Below are positions 1 to 10,700 of a stretch of DNA of 64,000 nt, in pieces. This DNA comes from an uncultured Acetatifactor sp. Lineage in GTDB: Bacteria > Bacillota > Clostridia > Lachnospirales > Lachnospiraceae. Position 1 is the stretch's first letter, and every line of letters starts with the position of its first letter. The stretch lies in contig CAJUCE010000023.1 in the NCBI GenBank assembly GCA_910584865.1, forward strand, positions 1 to 64,000. Direction: 5' to 3'. The translations under genes and the position numbers were made by a program. The notes beneath the pieces were generated by a model. That model was not told the DNA's origin and ran no database searches. It saw nothing but the letters and a program-made list of their open reading frames with translations.

Positions 1-119
1 AAATTTATAAAAAAGTCAATAGGGTACGACAGGAAAATTGATGCGTTTATCCTAATAAGCTCGGCCGTTTCATTATCCGCCCTCTTGCCATCTATCCCCC
101 AATATGCTATACTCAAGAC

Positions 120-236
120 CGCCCCAATTTACTGCAGGCCGGCGGCATTGGAATCGTAATTTGCAATGCACCGGCAAATGTTAAATACGCCGCCCTGGTT
201 TGCGGCTGCAGTGAACAGGACGGCGTTGCCCAATAG
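120..236 (+). pseudogene. Relic of a Cof-type HAD phosphatase (C-terminal end only)
   Basis: The reading frame ending in the TAG at 234-236 resembles the last conserved block of Cof/HAD-IIB sugar phosphatases: GGIGIVICNAP corresponds to the usual AGIGVAMGNAP, followed by VKYAALV (for VKAAADYV) and the terminal DGVA. The catalytic Asp boxes and cap domain are absent and no start codon with a ribosome site lies upstream, so this is the tail of a decayed gene. The match is visual and short; the rest of 1-272 shows no other gene. Confidence 0.5.
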
Positions 237-272
237 ATTAGAGAAAATATTTTACAAAAAGGACAATACCTC

Positions 273-935
273 ATGCACATAATCATCATAGAAGACGAAC
301 CCGACTTCCGCCGGGAATTAAAGGCTTTCCTCGAGAACTCCCTATATCAGGTCACACTCCTCACCGAATTTGACCGGGCCGCCTCCCTGGCCCTCTCTCT
401 CCGGCCGGACCTCATCCTGCTGGATCTGAATCTGCCGGGGAAGTCCGGCTTTACCATCTGCGGCGAGATCCGCGCCCACTCAGACATTCCCATCATCTTC
501 GTCACCGGGCGGACAGATTCCATGGATGAGGTCACTGCCCTGCTCAAAGGCGGCGACGACTATATCACCAAACCCTTCCACCCCTCCGTTCTGCTGGCAC
601 ATATCACAGCTGTTTTAAAACGGACAAAAAAGTCGCCGGATGCCTCTTTCTTATACTACAAAGATGTCGAACTGGATCTGGCAAAGGGCTGTATCCGATA
701 TCAGAATAAGAGTACGGAACTGACCAAAAATGAACTGAAAATCATGAATTGTCTCTTCCGGCAAAACGACAAGATCGTATCCCGGGGAGAATTGATTGAG
801 TATCTGTGGGACAATGCCATCTTTATCGACGACAATTCTCTAAGCGTACATATCGCCCGTATCAGAAGCAAGCTGGAGGAAATCGGTATAACGGATCTGA
901 TCCAAACAAAACGCGGAATGGGGTATTCTATATGA
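273..935 (+). CDS. OmpR-family response regulator, BceR-like
   Basis: A 220-residue DNA-binding response regulator. The receiver domain (about residues 1-115) has the acidic pair E7/D8, phosphoacceptor D51 in LILLDLNLP, the conserved T/S position near FVTG and K near ITKPF. A winged-helix domain follows (about 125-220), ending in the typical TKRGMGYSI. Length and the short linker match BceR/VanR-type regulators that control ABC exporters for cell-wall-active peptides. The stop codon overlaps the start of the kinase at 932 (ATGA), so the two are translationally coupled. In intact loci of this type an ATPase and a permease follow and are the regulated targets; here that part is damaged. Confidence 0.9.
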   Translation: MHIIIIEDEPDFRRELKAFLENSLYQVTLLTEFDRAASLALSLRPDLILLDLNLPGKSGFTICGEIRAHSDIPIIFVTGRTDSMDEVTALLKGGDDYITKPFHPSVLLAHITAVLKRTKKSPDASFLYYKDVELDLAKGCIRYQNKSTELTKNELKIMNCLFRQNDKIVSRGELIEYLWDNAIFIDDNSLSVHIARIRSKLEEIGITDLIQTKRGMGYSI

Positions 936-1993
936 CTTTTGTTGACTATTTCAAAGATAAATTACTGCTGCTGTTGCTCCACTTATCCTGCATGATGGTG
1001 CTGGCATTTTTCTTACATGCGACTGGTTATCCGGCAGCCGACATCTGCATCATTCTCGTCGTCTGGCTTCTGATCCTCTCTATATGGTTCCTTACAGAAT
1101 ATTTCCGCAGGAGACAATATTTTCACAAAACGGCCGAAATTCTGGCCCATGCCGATCACAAATATCTCCTGGGAGAGCTTATGCCCCAGTCTTTCCGCCT
1201 GGAGGATACACTGTACCGGAACATGATCCGGCAGTCCAATAAATCCGTTATCGAGAGCATACGGACCGTGGAAGACGCCAGACAGGAATATCGGGAGTAT
1301 ATCGAAAGCTGGGTTCATGAGATCAAGGCTCCCATTGCGAACATAACCCTCCTGTGCGAGAAGCGCAGGTATGAGAACCCCCTCGAAGAAACTGCCCCGG
1401 ATCTTCCGCTCCGAAATCAGCCGGACGATGCCTCTCAAATTCACGTACAAACCGCCCTGCCCGAAACCCTCCGCCGGATTCTCCATGAAAATCAGAAAAC
1501 GGAAAACTACGTGGACATGGCTCTCTTCTACGCCCGCTCCGATGAAGTGTACAAAGACTATCTGATCAAAGAATCCTCTCTGCAGCAGACCGCAGAGGAT
1601 GTACTGCGCAAAAACAAATATTACCTGATCCAAAGTGGGATACAGGCTGAAGTAAACTGCAAAGATACCGTATATACGGATGTAAAATGGATTGCTTTCA
1701 TCCTGAACCAGCTGGTCCTGAACGCGGTGAAATATCGCCGGGACACAGAACCAAAAATCCGGATCTACACTGAAAAAAGGCCTCACGGCGTCTGCCTGAC
1801 CGTAGAGGATAACGGACAAGGCATTCCGGAGGAAGATCTTCCCAGAATCTTTGACAAAGGCTTTACCGGCAACAACGGCCGCACCCATGAACGCTCCACC
1901 GGCATGGGACTGTACCTGTGCCATGTTCGCCTTCCACTCGCTGATTTTTTCCGACGAAATCCGGCGGATGTCCGAGATGACCACGATTCTTGA
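932..1993 (+). CDS. BceS-type intramembrane-sensing histidine kinase, 3' truncated by a deletion
   Basis: Starts at the ATG overlapping the regulator stop. Two membrane helices near residues 10-60 with almost no extracellular loop are typical of BceS kinases, which sense through a partner ABC permease. The phosphoacceptor is H129 in WVHEIKAP, the N box includes N264 in LNAVKYR, then G1 DNGQGIP and G2 STGMGLYLC. Directly after G2 (about residue 330) the sequence stops resembling a kinase: the last 23 residues are an out-of-frame reading of permease DNA. The final helix and strand of the ATPase domain, usually some 30 residues, are missing, so activity is doubtful. The join lies near 1919-1925. 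Confidence 0.8.
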   Translation: MTFVDYFKDKLLLLLLHLSCMMVLAFFLHATGYPAADICIILVVWLLILSIWFLTEYFRRRQYFHKTAEILAHADHKYLLGELMPQSFRLEDTLYRNMIRQSNKSVIESIRTVEDARQEYREYIESWVHEIKAPIANITLLCEKRRYENPLEETAPDLPLRNQPDDASQIHVQTALPETLRRILHENQKTENYVDMALFYARSDEVYKDYLIKESSLQQTAEDVLRKNKYYLIQSGIQAEVNCKDTVYTDVKWIAFILNQLVLNAVKYRRDTEPKIRIYTEKRPHGVCLTVEDNGQGIPEEDLPRIFDKGFTGNNGRTHERSTGMGLYLCHVRLPLADFFRRNPADVRDDHDS

Positions 1994-3980
1994 TGTTATG
2001 ATCGGCCTTGCCTCTTTCTTTGTAGTCATTATCATTGCATGGCTCATCAACTACATGGTGCGCTTTATATTGGAAAAAAGAAGCCGGGAATTCGGTATTT
2101 ATATGCTGATCGGTATGAAAAAACGGGAAATCTCCCGGCTGTATATTCGGGAAAGCCTGTTGTTGGGCATCGGCGCCTTCCTGGGCGGTCTGGTTCTGGG
2201 TGTGCTGCTGCAGCAGATCCTGATGGCCATCCTGTACAGCATGATCATGATGGATTACCGCATACGGCTGGAGTGGAGCACAGGGTGTCTGCTCACCACT
2301 GCTGCCTGTTACGGAGGATGTTACCTGCTGGCGCTGCTTAGGTGCCGGCATCGCTTTCGGAAAATGAACATTCACGCCCTGATGAACAGCCACCGGCAGA
2401 ATGAAGAAATCCGTGAATCCCACGAGGAACTAAAACGCTGGCTGCTGCCTCTTGCCTGCTTCTTTTTGCTTCTCTTCGCCCTGCTGCTGTTTTTTTACAA
2501 AAACTGGGGAATGGAAACCATCCTTATATTCCTCATCGGCCTGGTGCTCACCATCTATCTGTTTTATACCGGTGTCGCGGCCTGGATTATCTGTTATATC
2601 CGGAAAAAGGGAAAGGGAATTTTCCATGAACAAAATCTCTTCCTGTTGCGCCAGTTTGCCTCCAAGGTCAAGACTCTGCGCTTTACCCTCGGTACGCTGA
2701 CCTCCCTGTTTGTGCTGGCTCTGCTGGGCTGTGCCATCGCCATGATGTTCAATGATTTCCAAAATCAGACATTACAGCAAAAATGGCCCTTTGACGTTCT
2801 GATCTTCAGCGGCAATACATCCGACGATTTCAGGGAGCAGCTTGAGGTACTGGAGCGGGAAGCCGACATAAAGGATTTCCATGTATATCCCATCTATCAA
2901 AACGGGACCGACACGGTCAATTCCTGGCTGTATACCCACCTGAAGACCTTTGGTGACCAGTATCGCAGCCCTGACGGTTCCCTGGACCGTGTAAAGCTGG
3001 AGAAAGACGAAAGATGGGCTTACTATGATTATGACACCTATATGGCTCTCTCCGACTATAACCGCCTCCGGGAAATGCTGGGGCTCTCCCCTGTAGAATT
3101 GGAAGATTCGCAATATCTGCTACAGCTGAAGGAACGGATTTGGGATGAAACGGGGGACTTTACAGGAGAATTGAAAATCATGGCAACCTCTCCCAAGGCA
3201 CAAACCCAAAATCAACCCGACAGTTCCGGCGACTTAAGGATATCCGGAAATCCGGAAGCAGCCGGATATCTCCAATGTACCGGCATCTGCACGGATCCCC
3301 TCTCCCAGGATGGTCACAACGGCGCGGATTATCTGCTTATCGTTACAGATTCTACGGCAGAGCAAATGTCTCCCTATTACCGGCTTCTTGCCGCCAACCT
3401 GACAGACCGGGCTCCGGACAATCTGCTTGGGGAGCTGGACCGTCTTCCCGCCTCTCAGGAAGGCACCTCAGATTTTTTGGGACATAAGGAGAACTGGTTC
3501 ATGGCCAGCGGCACGGATCAGATCGTGGTATATGTGGTAGAAAATATTGTCAGGGACAATTTAATACCGGAGGTGAAATTCCTGCTGTCCTCCATAATAT
3601 TTTCCCTGGTCTACATCGGTCTGGTGTTCGTCTGTGTGGCATTGACAGTGCTCTCCGTACAGCAGCTTTCCGACTCCGCCAAGTACCGTTTCCGTTACCA
3701 GGTACTGCATCAGATCGGCTTAAGCCAGCGGGCGATAGCGGGCATTATCCTGAAACAGCTGGCCGCCTTCTATCTGTGCCCCATCCTCTTCGCGGCAGCC
3801 GTCAGCGGAACCATTGCGATCTATGTAGGGTGGAAATTTAACTTCTACACAGGAACTCATACCGCCGCGGCAGGATATTTCGGGATTGCCTTTCTGCTGT
3901 TCATGGCAGTATATATGATTTATTTTACGGTAACCTATGTAGCCTTCAGGCGAAACGTCCTGACCTTGCAGCAGAACTGA
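1923..3980 (+). CDS. FtsX-type ABC permease (BceB-like), 5' truncated
   Basis: A permease of the FtsX/MacB fold found in peptide-resistance ABC exporters. Two helices flank a cytoplasmic stretch ending FGIYMLIGMKKREI, a family hallmark; further helices follow, then a large extracellular domain (about residues 300-555) and three C-terminal helices. The first visible residues, MFAFHSLIFSDEI, correspond to the end of the first helix of homologues (usually ...YAFNGLVFSQEI), so roughly the first 35-45 residues are lost. ATG 1923 or 1968 could start a shortened protein, but no ribosome site was placed there by evolution. The ATPase gene that normally precedes this gene is wholly absent. Confidence 0.75.
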   Translation: MFAFHSLIFSDEIRRMSEMTTILDVMIGLASFFVVIIIAWLINYMVRFILEKRSREFGIYMLIGMKKREISRLYIRESLLLGIGAFLGGLVLGVLLQQILMAILYSMIMMDYRIRLEWSTGCLLTTAACYGGCYLLALLRCRHRFRKMNIHALMNSHRQNEEIRESHEELKRWLLPLACFFLLLFALLLFFYKNWGMETILIFLIGLVLTIYLFYTGVAAWIICYIRKKGKGIFHEQNLFLLRQFASKVKTLRFTLGTLTSLFVLALLGCAIAMMFNDFQNQTLQQKWPFDVLIFSGNTSDDFREQLEVLEREADIKDFHVYPIYQNGTDTVNSWLYTHLKTFGDQYRSPDGSLDRVKLEKDERWAYYDYDTYMALSDYNRLREMLGLSPVELEDSQYLLQLKERIWDETGDFTGELKIMATSPKAQTQNQPDSSGDLRISGNPEAAGYLQCTGICTDPLSQDGHNGADYLLIVTDSTAEQMSPYYRLLAANLTDRAPDNLLGELDRLPASQEGTSDFLGHKENWFMASGTDQIVVYVVENIVRDNLIPEVKFLLSSIIFSLVYIGLVFVCVALTVLSVQQLSDSAKYRFRYQVLHQIGLSQRAIAGIILKQLAAFYLCPILFAAAVSGTIAIYVGWKFNFYTGTHTAAAGYFGIAFLLFMAVYMIYFTVTYVAFRRNVLTLQQN

Positions 3981-4017
3981 TTTCCCTTCTGCCGCAAGCA
4001 AAACCGTGTTTCCCCTC

Positions 4018-5853
4018 TTACTTGTAGGTCTCATATAACTGCCGGTAAGCCGCCCTGCGTCCCTGTGTAAAAGCCCTTTCCAGACGCGCCACCACCTCCC
4101 GGTCCCGCAGCCTGGCAGTGAGCAACGGCGAAAACCGCCTGCCCTCCAGCGCCGCAGCCGCTTCCACAGCCTCTGCGAAGGTTTTCTCAATCCCGGTATA
4201 GAGCCTGGCCGTATCCGTCACATTGTTGATCCAGTCAAATAATCCGATGATATCTACCATCTGTCTGCAGGAACATTCCAGACGATGGTACGATTCCGGA
4301 TATCCCCGGGAGCAGTCATACCAGCAATGATGTCCCAGGGCTACCGGGGCATAGCAGGCTGTGGACGGTCTCGTGGCAAGCCATGTATATCCCACCATCG
4401 TATGCAGGTTTGCCACTTCATATTCCTCTTCAAACCACTGTCTCGCCGTCTGGGTATACAGATTCATAAAGCTGATCTTTCCCACATCATGAAGCATTCC
4501 GCCCTCCATGGCAAAATCAAGAACCGCTCTGTGTTTGTCCTCCTGATTTGTCACTTTGCGGATCTCCTCCATATCATCGAAAAATCCCGGCTCTTCCTCC
4601 ATAATGATCCCGCACATCACCGCCGCGGCTTCCGCAATGACTCTGGAATGCACATAGACCTCCGGCGCAAAATGCATCTGCAGCTTCAGCAGAAATTCCT
4701 TATAGGAAATGCCTCCCGCTATCTCCACATAGGTACACGATAACTGCCGCAGATACACAAAAAGTATCTCATTCTCCGACGCCTTGGGAAAAGATTCCAC
4801 ATAGTCTATAATTCTCCGATACAGATTCCCGATGTATTCTTCTCTCCCCGGGATCTTTTCCGGATAGTCTTTCAAAAACTGACAGTAAAAGGCAGGCAGG
4901 GAAATAATGCCATACATACTTTCCGCAGAAAAATCAGTCACATCCGCCTCATCCATCAAGGCCTCTATCCTGCCAAGCAATTCCCCCAGACTATACATTC
5001 CGCAATAATACTCGATAACGCTATATGAAAACAGCGGTCTCTTCGCAGGTTTTTCTCCTTTCTCCGCGGCCTCCTGCAGACGCCTCTGATACACAATGTA
5101 GACCGACTCCATCACATCTTCCACATCCTGTGAAGTCATGCTTTCTTCCCTGCCGTAAGAGATGCTGGCCGCCATCTGCTGATGTGTCATATAGATATAT
5201 CGCTCCCATGGCAGCCCCGGTTCCTTCTCCTGATACCCTTTGTCCTGCAGGATTTCCAGGGTACGCTTTACCATACGGATCTTTTCGCCTGGCGACGGAA
5301 ACTGCCCCAGCGCCATGTTTGCCCGCGAACGCAGGATATACCCTCTGGTCTCCACATCATCAATTTCGTCAAAGTATTTCAGATATGCGGCCGCCTCCGT
5401 AAAGCACAGCCTCATCTGGGAGATATATTTCTGAATTTCCGAACGCTCCAACCCTACCAGTTTATTACAGACACTATAATACCCCATGCCAAGCCAATAT
5501 AACTCCCGAATCATACCTCTCCGGTCTTTCTTCAGCCTGGCCAGGTTCAGCAGCGCTTTGTGAATCTGGCAGAATAATCCTACGTCCAGCTCCTCCCTTC
5601 CGCAAAGCAGCTTCCCCGCAAACTCCTCCAATTGTACCAGTTCTGCCTCGTCTGCCTCATAAATATGGTCCAGCACAGGAAACAGCTCTTCCCTGAGCAA
5701 CTTCATATTCTGCTTTGCCCGTTCCTCTGCCTGCTTCTTCTCCTGATCAGCCAATGCCAGACACTCCTCAAACGTAAGGGCTCCCCGTCCTTTTACCGTA
5801 TATCCCGCACTATCTCTTAAACTGGCAATATACTCTTCCTGATATGACTGCAT
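4018..5853 (-). CDS. Large cytosolic protein with a variant HD-GYP domain
   Basis: A 611-residue soluble protein. The N-terminal two thirds is helical with TPR-like character and no recognised domain. Near residue 450 comes MLHDVGKI, the HD pair plus the DxGK box of HD-GYP phosphodiesterases; about 50 residues later GHHCWYDCSRGYP fits the spacing of the HHExxDGxGYP signature, but with the E and the first G replaced. HD-GYP enzymes degrade cyclic di-GMP or related dinucleotides; the altered signature leaves substrate and activity open. It is the last gene of a minus-strand operon, 58 bp after the hybrid kinase gene, which suggests a role in output of that pathway. Confidence 0.75.
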   Translation of the reverse strand: MQSYQEEYIASLRDSAGYTVKGRGALTFEECLALADQEKKQAEERAKQNMKLLREELFPVLDHIYEADEAELVQLEEFAGKLLCGREELDVGLFCQIHKALLNLARLKKDRRGMIRELYWLGMGYYSVCNKLVGLERSEIQKYISQMRLCFTEAAAYLKYFDEIDDVETRGYILRSRANMALGQFPSPGEKIRMVKRTLEILQDKGYQEKEPGLPWERYIYMTHQQMAASISYGREESMTSQDVEDVMESVYIVYQRRLQEAAEKGEKPAKRPLFSYSVIEYYCGMYSLGELLGRIEALMDEADVTDFSAESMYGIISLPAFYCQFLKDYPEKIPGREEYIGNLYRRIIDYVESFPKASENEILFVYLRQLSCTYVEIAGGISYKEFLLKLQMHFAPEVYVHSRVIAEAAAVMCGIIMEEEPGFFDDMEEIRKVTNQEDKHRAVLDFAMEGGMLHDVGKISFMNLYTQTARQWFEEEYEVANLHTMVGYTWLATRPSTACYAPVALGHHCWYDCSRGYPESYHRLECSCRQMVDIIGLFDWINNVTDTARLYTGIEKTFAEAVEAAAALEGRRFSPLLTARLRDREVVARLERAFTQGRRAAYRQLYETYK

Positions 5854-5911
5854 GCTTCCTCAACTCTCTCTCCGCTGTTTCTCTCCCGTTGCTGTCCCGG
5901 GCCCCTTCCAA

Positions 5912-7774
5912 TCATCCGAAACGATCCCTCAGAATCTCCTGAAGGCGCTCCGGATCCACCGGCTTGGAGCAATGCTCATTCATCCCGGCCTCTCTCGATA
6001 AACGAATGTCCTCCACAAATGCATTCGCCGTCATCGCCACAATCCAGACTTTCTCCGCATCCGCCCTGGTTAATCTCCGAATCTGCCGTGTCGCCTCATA
6101 TCCATCCATCACAGGCATCTGAATATCCATAAAGATCAAATCAAAATACCCCTCCGGGGAGGCCGCAAACTTCTCCACGGCCTGGGCTCCGTTATCCGCC
6201 ACCTCCACTTGTACGCCGAACATGGACAGCATTTCCATGGTGATCTCCTGGTTCAGCGGAATATCCTCCGCCAGCAGTACACGATACCGGCTGTAATCCA
6301 TCTCTCCATGCGCGGTCTGCCCTTCCTGCTCCCGTCCGTCGCTGACCAGAGACGCCAGCGTCTCCAGCAGCCTGCTCCGAAACAGCGGACAGGGAACAAA
6401 AGCATTGACTCCGGCCCGCACTGCCCGGTATTCCATCTGTGCCCAATCCTCCTCCGATATCAGGAGAATCGGAAACTCGCGCCCTGCCAGCTGCCGTACA
6501 TGAGAAGCCAACTCCAATACCGGCATATCCTCCAGCTCCTGCCCCAAAAACAGGGCACAGGGCATGCGATCCTCATATTTTGCCTCTGTGAGCCATGTTA
6601 CCGTTTCCAGACCGCTCTTTGTGCAGGCCAGCGTCAGGCCGCCTTCTGCCAGATACTCCTCGATCTGTGCCACCCGTTCTTCCCTGCTCTCCGCCATCAG
6701 TACGGTTCCGCCTACCGGAAGAGGCGTCTCCTTCCTGTTTTGCACCGCAATGCTCATGGGAAGCACCACATGAAAACGGCTGCCCTTCCCCTCCTCACTT
6801 TCCACGGTAATCTCACCGCCCATGCGGTCCACCAGGCTTTTTACGATAGACATTCCCAGACCGGTCCCCTCAATCTTGCTGATGGTGGTATTATTCACCC
6901 GTTCAAACGGAATAAAAATCCGCTCCAGAAATTCCCGGCTCATGCCGATTCCATTATCCTCGCATATAAAATCCAGCACTGCCGTATCCTTTTTCACCGT
7001 GCCATGCGCATCGGGCTCCGGTTGATACTGGCTGAACTTTACATGGATATTGCCTTCTTCCTGTGTGTATTTTATCGCATTTCCGATTATATTTACCAAA
7101 ATCTGTCTCACCCGCAGCGGATCTCCCATCAGGCTTTCCTCATAGATCCGTCCGATTTCGATCTGAAGGCTCTGCTTTTTCTGCTCGGCCTGAGGGCGGA
7201 GAATCACGGCGATATCATGGACCATATCCGCCAGAGAAAATATTTCTTCATTCAAAGTCAGACGCCCACTGTCAATCCTGGACATATCCAGCACGTCGTT
7301 CACAAGCTCCATCAGATGTGTGGACGCCGTTCTGATCTTCATCAGACAATCCTGGACTCTGGACTTTTCATCAATGTGAGCCAGCCCGATGGATGTCATA
7401 CCCACGATGGCATTCATCGGTGTCCGGATATCATGGGACATATTGGACAGGAAATTGCTCTTGGCCTGATTTGCCGCCTCCGCTGCCCTCAGGGCATCTT
7501 CCAGCGCCGTATTCATATGTTCCAGCTCTGTGGTATGCTGCTGCCTGTTATCCTTACTTTCCACGATCCACAGCTCATGGGTGTCATCCATCCGGACTCT
7601 TTCGTTTACCAGGTCCTTCAAGTCCTCTTCCGGATCCCCATCCCGCAGCTTCACTGCCGTCAATCCGGACAGAGCGCACGCCTGACTGTCCGCATACAAA
7701 ATACGCGCCTGCCCCTCCGGGTCCCGTTCCACCATCAGATATCCTTTGTTTTCCCGCTCATCCCTGCTCTCCAT
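5912..7774 (-). CDS. Soluble hybrid histidine kinase with pseudo-receiver and receiver
   Basis: Start chosen at the ATG 7774-7772 because GGGGAG lies 8 nt upstream and the previous gene ends one base before it; an upstream in-frame ATG would give a 50-bp overlap. Order of parts: short PAS-like N-terminus, HisKA with H near residue 114 (MSHDIRTPMN), HATPase (about 215-340, DNGIGMS and GTGLGMS), a degenerate receiver (about 355-475) lacking the phosphoacceptor region, and a full receiver (about 495-615) with FMDIQMPVMDG. No membrane segment is visible. It sits directly behind the large membrane hybrid kinase and may take part in a phosphorelay with it. Confidence 0.85.
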   Translation of the reverse strand: MESRDERENKGYLMVERDPEGQARILYADSQACALSGLTAVKLRDGDPEEDLKDLVNERVRMDDTHELWIVESKDNRQQHTTELEHMNTALEDALRAAEAANQAKSNFLSNMSHDIRTPMNAIVGMTSIGLAHIDEKSRVQDCLMKIRTASTHLMELVNDVLDMSRIDSGRLTLNEEIFSLADMVHDIAVILRPQAEQKKQSLQIEIGRIYEESLMGDPLRVRQILVNIIGNAIKYTQEEGNIHVKFSQYQPEPDAHGTVKKDTAVLDFICEDNGIGMSREFLERIFIPFERVNNTTISKIEGTGLGMSIVKSLVDRMGGEITVESEEGKGSRFHVVLPMSIAVQNRKETPLPVGGTVLMAESREERVAQIEEYLAEGGLTLACTKSGLETVTWLTEAKYEDRMPCALFLGQELEDMPVLELASHVRQLAGREFPILLISEEDWAQMEYRAVRAGVNAFVPCPLFRSRLLETLASLVSDGREQEGQTAHGEMDYSRYRVLLAEDIPLNQEITMEMLSMFGVQVEVADNGAQAVEKFAASPEGYFDLIFMDIQMPVMDGYEATRQIRRLTRADAEKVWIVAMTANAFVEDIRLSREAGMNEHCSKPVDPERLQEILRDRFG

Positions 7775-7775
7775 A

Positions 7776-10700
7776 TCATTCACTCCCCAGGCTCTGCCTC
7801 TGTATTCCCTTCTTTTCCTGCTCATGAAGTACCTGATTCAAGGTCTGGTACAGCTTATCCACTTCCACCGGCTTGGACAGATGCCCGTTCATCCCGCACT
7901 CCACGGATTTCTTCAAATCATCGTCAAAGGCATTGGCTGACATAGCCACAATGGGTATGGTATGACAGTCCTCCCTCTCCATACTGCGGATTCTGCGGGT
8001 TGCCTCCAGACCGTCCATCACCGGCATCAGAATATCCATCAATATCACATCATAGGTGCCTGGCGCCGTGGTGCGGATGCGCTCTACTGCCTCCGCACCG
8101 TTATGCACACAATCTACCTTGAAATTACGTTCCTCCAGAAGACATTGTGCAATTTCAGCATTGATTTCATTGTCCTCCACCACCAGAATATGATATCCGG
8201 CGAAAAATATCTCCTCTTTCTGCTCTTCCTTCTCTACATCCTCGCCGAGCTCCAGCGGGATCAAAAAGCTGAAAGTACTGCCCTTTCCCAACTCACTCTC
8301 CAGGCGGATATTGCTCCCCATCATCTGAATCAGGCGGCTGCTGATAGACAGTCCCAGCCCTGTCCCCTGCTGTTTTGCCGGATTCCTGTCGGAAGCCTGC
8401 TCAAAGGAACGGAATACCCTCTCCTGATCCTCTCTGGCAATGCCGGTTCCAGTGTCGCTTACGGCAAAGAAGACTTCTCCTGTTTCTGTTCTTTCTTCCA
8501 CTGTAAGCATGATCTTCCCTCCCACAGGAGTAAATTTCACCGCATTTCCCAACAAATTAATCAGCACCTGGCTGATTCGCATTCTGTCCGCCCTGAAGAA
8601 TTTGTGCGCCAGACTTACATGTTCCTCAAACTCTATTTCTTTTGCAACGGCCTGCGGACGAATCAGCTCTTCTACCGTATCCAGCATCTTCTGCAGCTGA
8701 AAGGAAATCGGCTCCAGCTTCATCTTTCCGCTTTCTATCTTCGACATATCCAGAATATCGTTGATTAAACCCAACAGATAATCCGATGAGGACTGTATCT
8801 TCTGCAGGCAGTCCTCGATCCGCTCCCTGCTTTGATCCGGCTGCAGGGCAATGGCTGTCATCCCGATGATGCCATTCATAGGCGTGCGGATCTCATGACT
8901 CATTCGGGAGAGAAATTCTGACTTCGCCTTGCTGGCAATATCATGCTGCTTCTGATTCATCTGTCCCTGTATCACTCTTCCAAGTTCTGCCAGATCATGG
9001 TAAACCTCCGGATCCTCCAACATATCCGGGCCAATACCCAGAATACAGATATTTCCCATATAGCTTCCGCTATCCTGCATAGGCAGCACTATCCCCTGCT
9101 GCCCCGCCTCTATATTCAGAAAGCACTGCAGAATTTTGTTCCCGCTGTCCTCCTGCGAGACATACCTGGCCTCCTCTGTCCCCAGCCAGCCGCAGAAACT
9201 ACCTTTGTCTTCCTCATTATACCGCCTCACGCCGCCTGATGTCACCGCTTTAGAGCCATGCCATTGATACTGCAGGTAGTTGGAATTAAAATCTGCCTGC
9301 AAGACATTAATCAATACGTCGCTGGCCTGATAATACCGGCCGATCTTGCGGGTCATCAACTGCATCTGCGCCGGAAAATCCGCGCCCTTGCCGAACAAAT
9401 TCAGGGCAACGGATACCAGGCTGACGCCCTCCCCATAATCCAGGCTGTTGATCTCCCTTCCCTGCAGAAGCGGCAGCTCTCCCAACTCCGCCTCCGGTAT
9501 CTCTTCGTAAAACAGATAGGCCCTGGATCCCCCGGCTTTCACATGACTTCTGGCCTGTCTTGCCATACAGATCAGCTTTCCTGTAGTCTGTTCTCTGTTG
9601 TCGCATACCAGACCGGCATATATCTCCACATGGAACAACTCCGCATCAAAAGCAGCTGAAATCCTGCCGAGCAGATCTTCCGTAAATTCTGCCGCCTTCT
9701 CCCGCTTTCCGCCCTCAAGCCACAGAACAAAATCATCTCCGTCCAGGCGCAGAGCCACTGCCTGCCGATCTGTATTTTCTATATATTCTTGACAGCTGCC
9801 GCGGATCAGACATCCGATTTCCTCCAAAATCATATCTCCGAATACAATACCGTTTTTCTCGTTGCTCTCCTTCAGCCGATTCAGAAACAGATTGATCATC
9901 ACGCCGTCATAATCTTCTATATTCCCCTGCCTTCTGCATTCCTGCAAACGTTTCATTCCGGCGCTGAAAGCATAAAGCCCCGTAACACCGTCCATGGAAT
10001 TCTTCCGAAGCTGCTCCGCTTCCCTTTCCTTCTGCTCCTGAATCTCCCGGATGCTTCCCACCAGCTTGCGCCGCTTTCCCTCTGTGTCATAGACCGCGTT
10101 GCCTGACAGCTGTACCCATACAAATTCTTCATTCTCCTGCCATCTTATCCGAAATTCCGCAAATACTCTGTCCGTCTTCTTCCGAAGGGCCTCCTTTGCC
10201 GCTTCCCTGTCCTCTTCATAAATATAGTTAGGGTTAATAAAGCTGCCCTCAAACTCTCCGCAGGGCCATTGCCCGTTCATCGTCTTGTGATTCACGATAT
10301 TCAGCAAATGCGTTTCGTAGTCATAGGAATAAAACACATCTTTTGTAGACTCCACTGCCACCCGATAGCGCTCTTTTTCTTCCAGAAGTACCTCTTCGGC
10401 TTCTTTCTGCCGATCTGTCAAATCCTTCACTACATCATACAATGCGTCTACTTCCAGGATATTCGAAGGCTTAAAATGCTGAAGTCCCTCTCTTCCCTCA
10501 CTGATGCATTCCATCAGGCGCTGTACCGGCCGGGTCAGATACCTTACCAGCAGATAAATACCGAGCACGCCAAACAACAGCCCAATCAGAATGGCTACCA
10601 CCATCCAGAAATAAAGCTTGCGGCTGATCCCGAAAAGATCTTCTTCCGTATCCAGCCCCATAAGGACCCATTCCGTATTTTCATAGGGCACATTATTGCT

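Noticed and set aside
6209..7945. Long open frame on the plus strand (578 codons) opposite the hybrid kinase genes
   Set aside because: His/Arg/Leu-rich translation without any domain, no ribosome site, and fully antisense to well-supported kinase genes.
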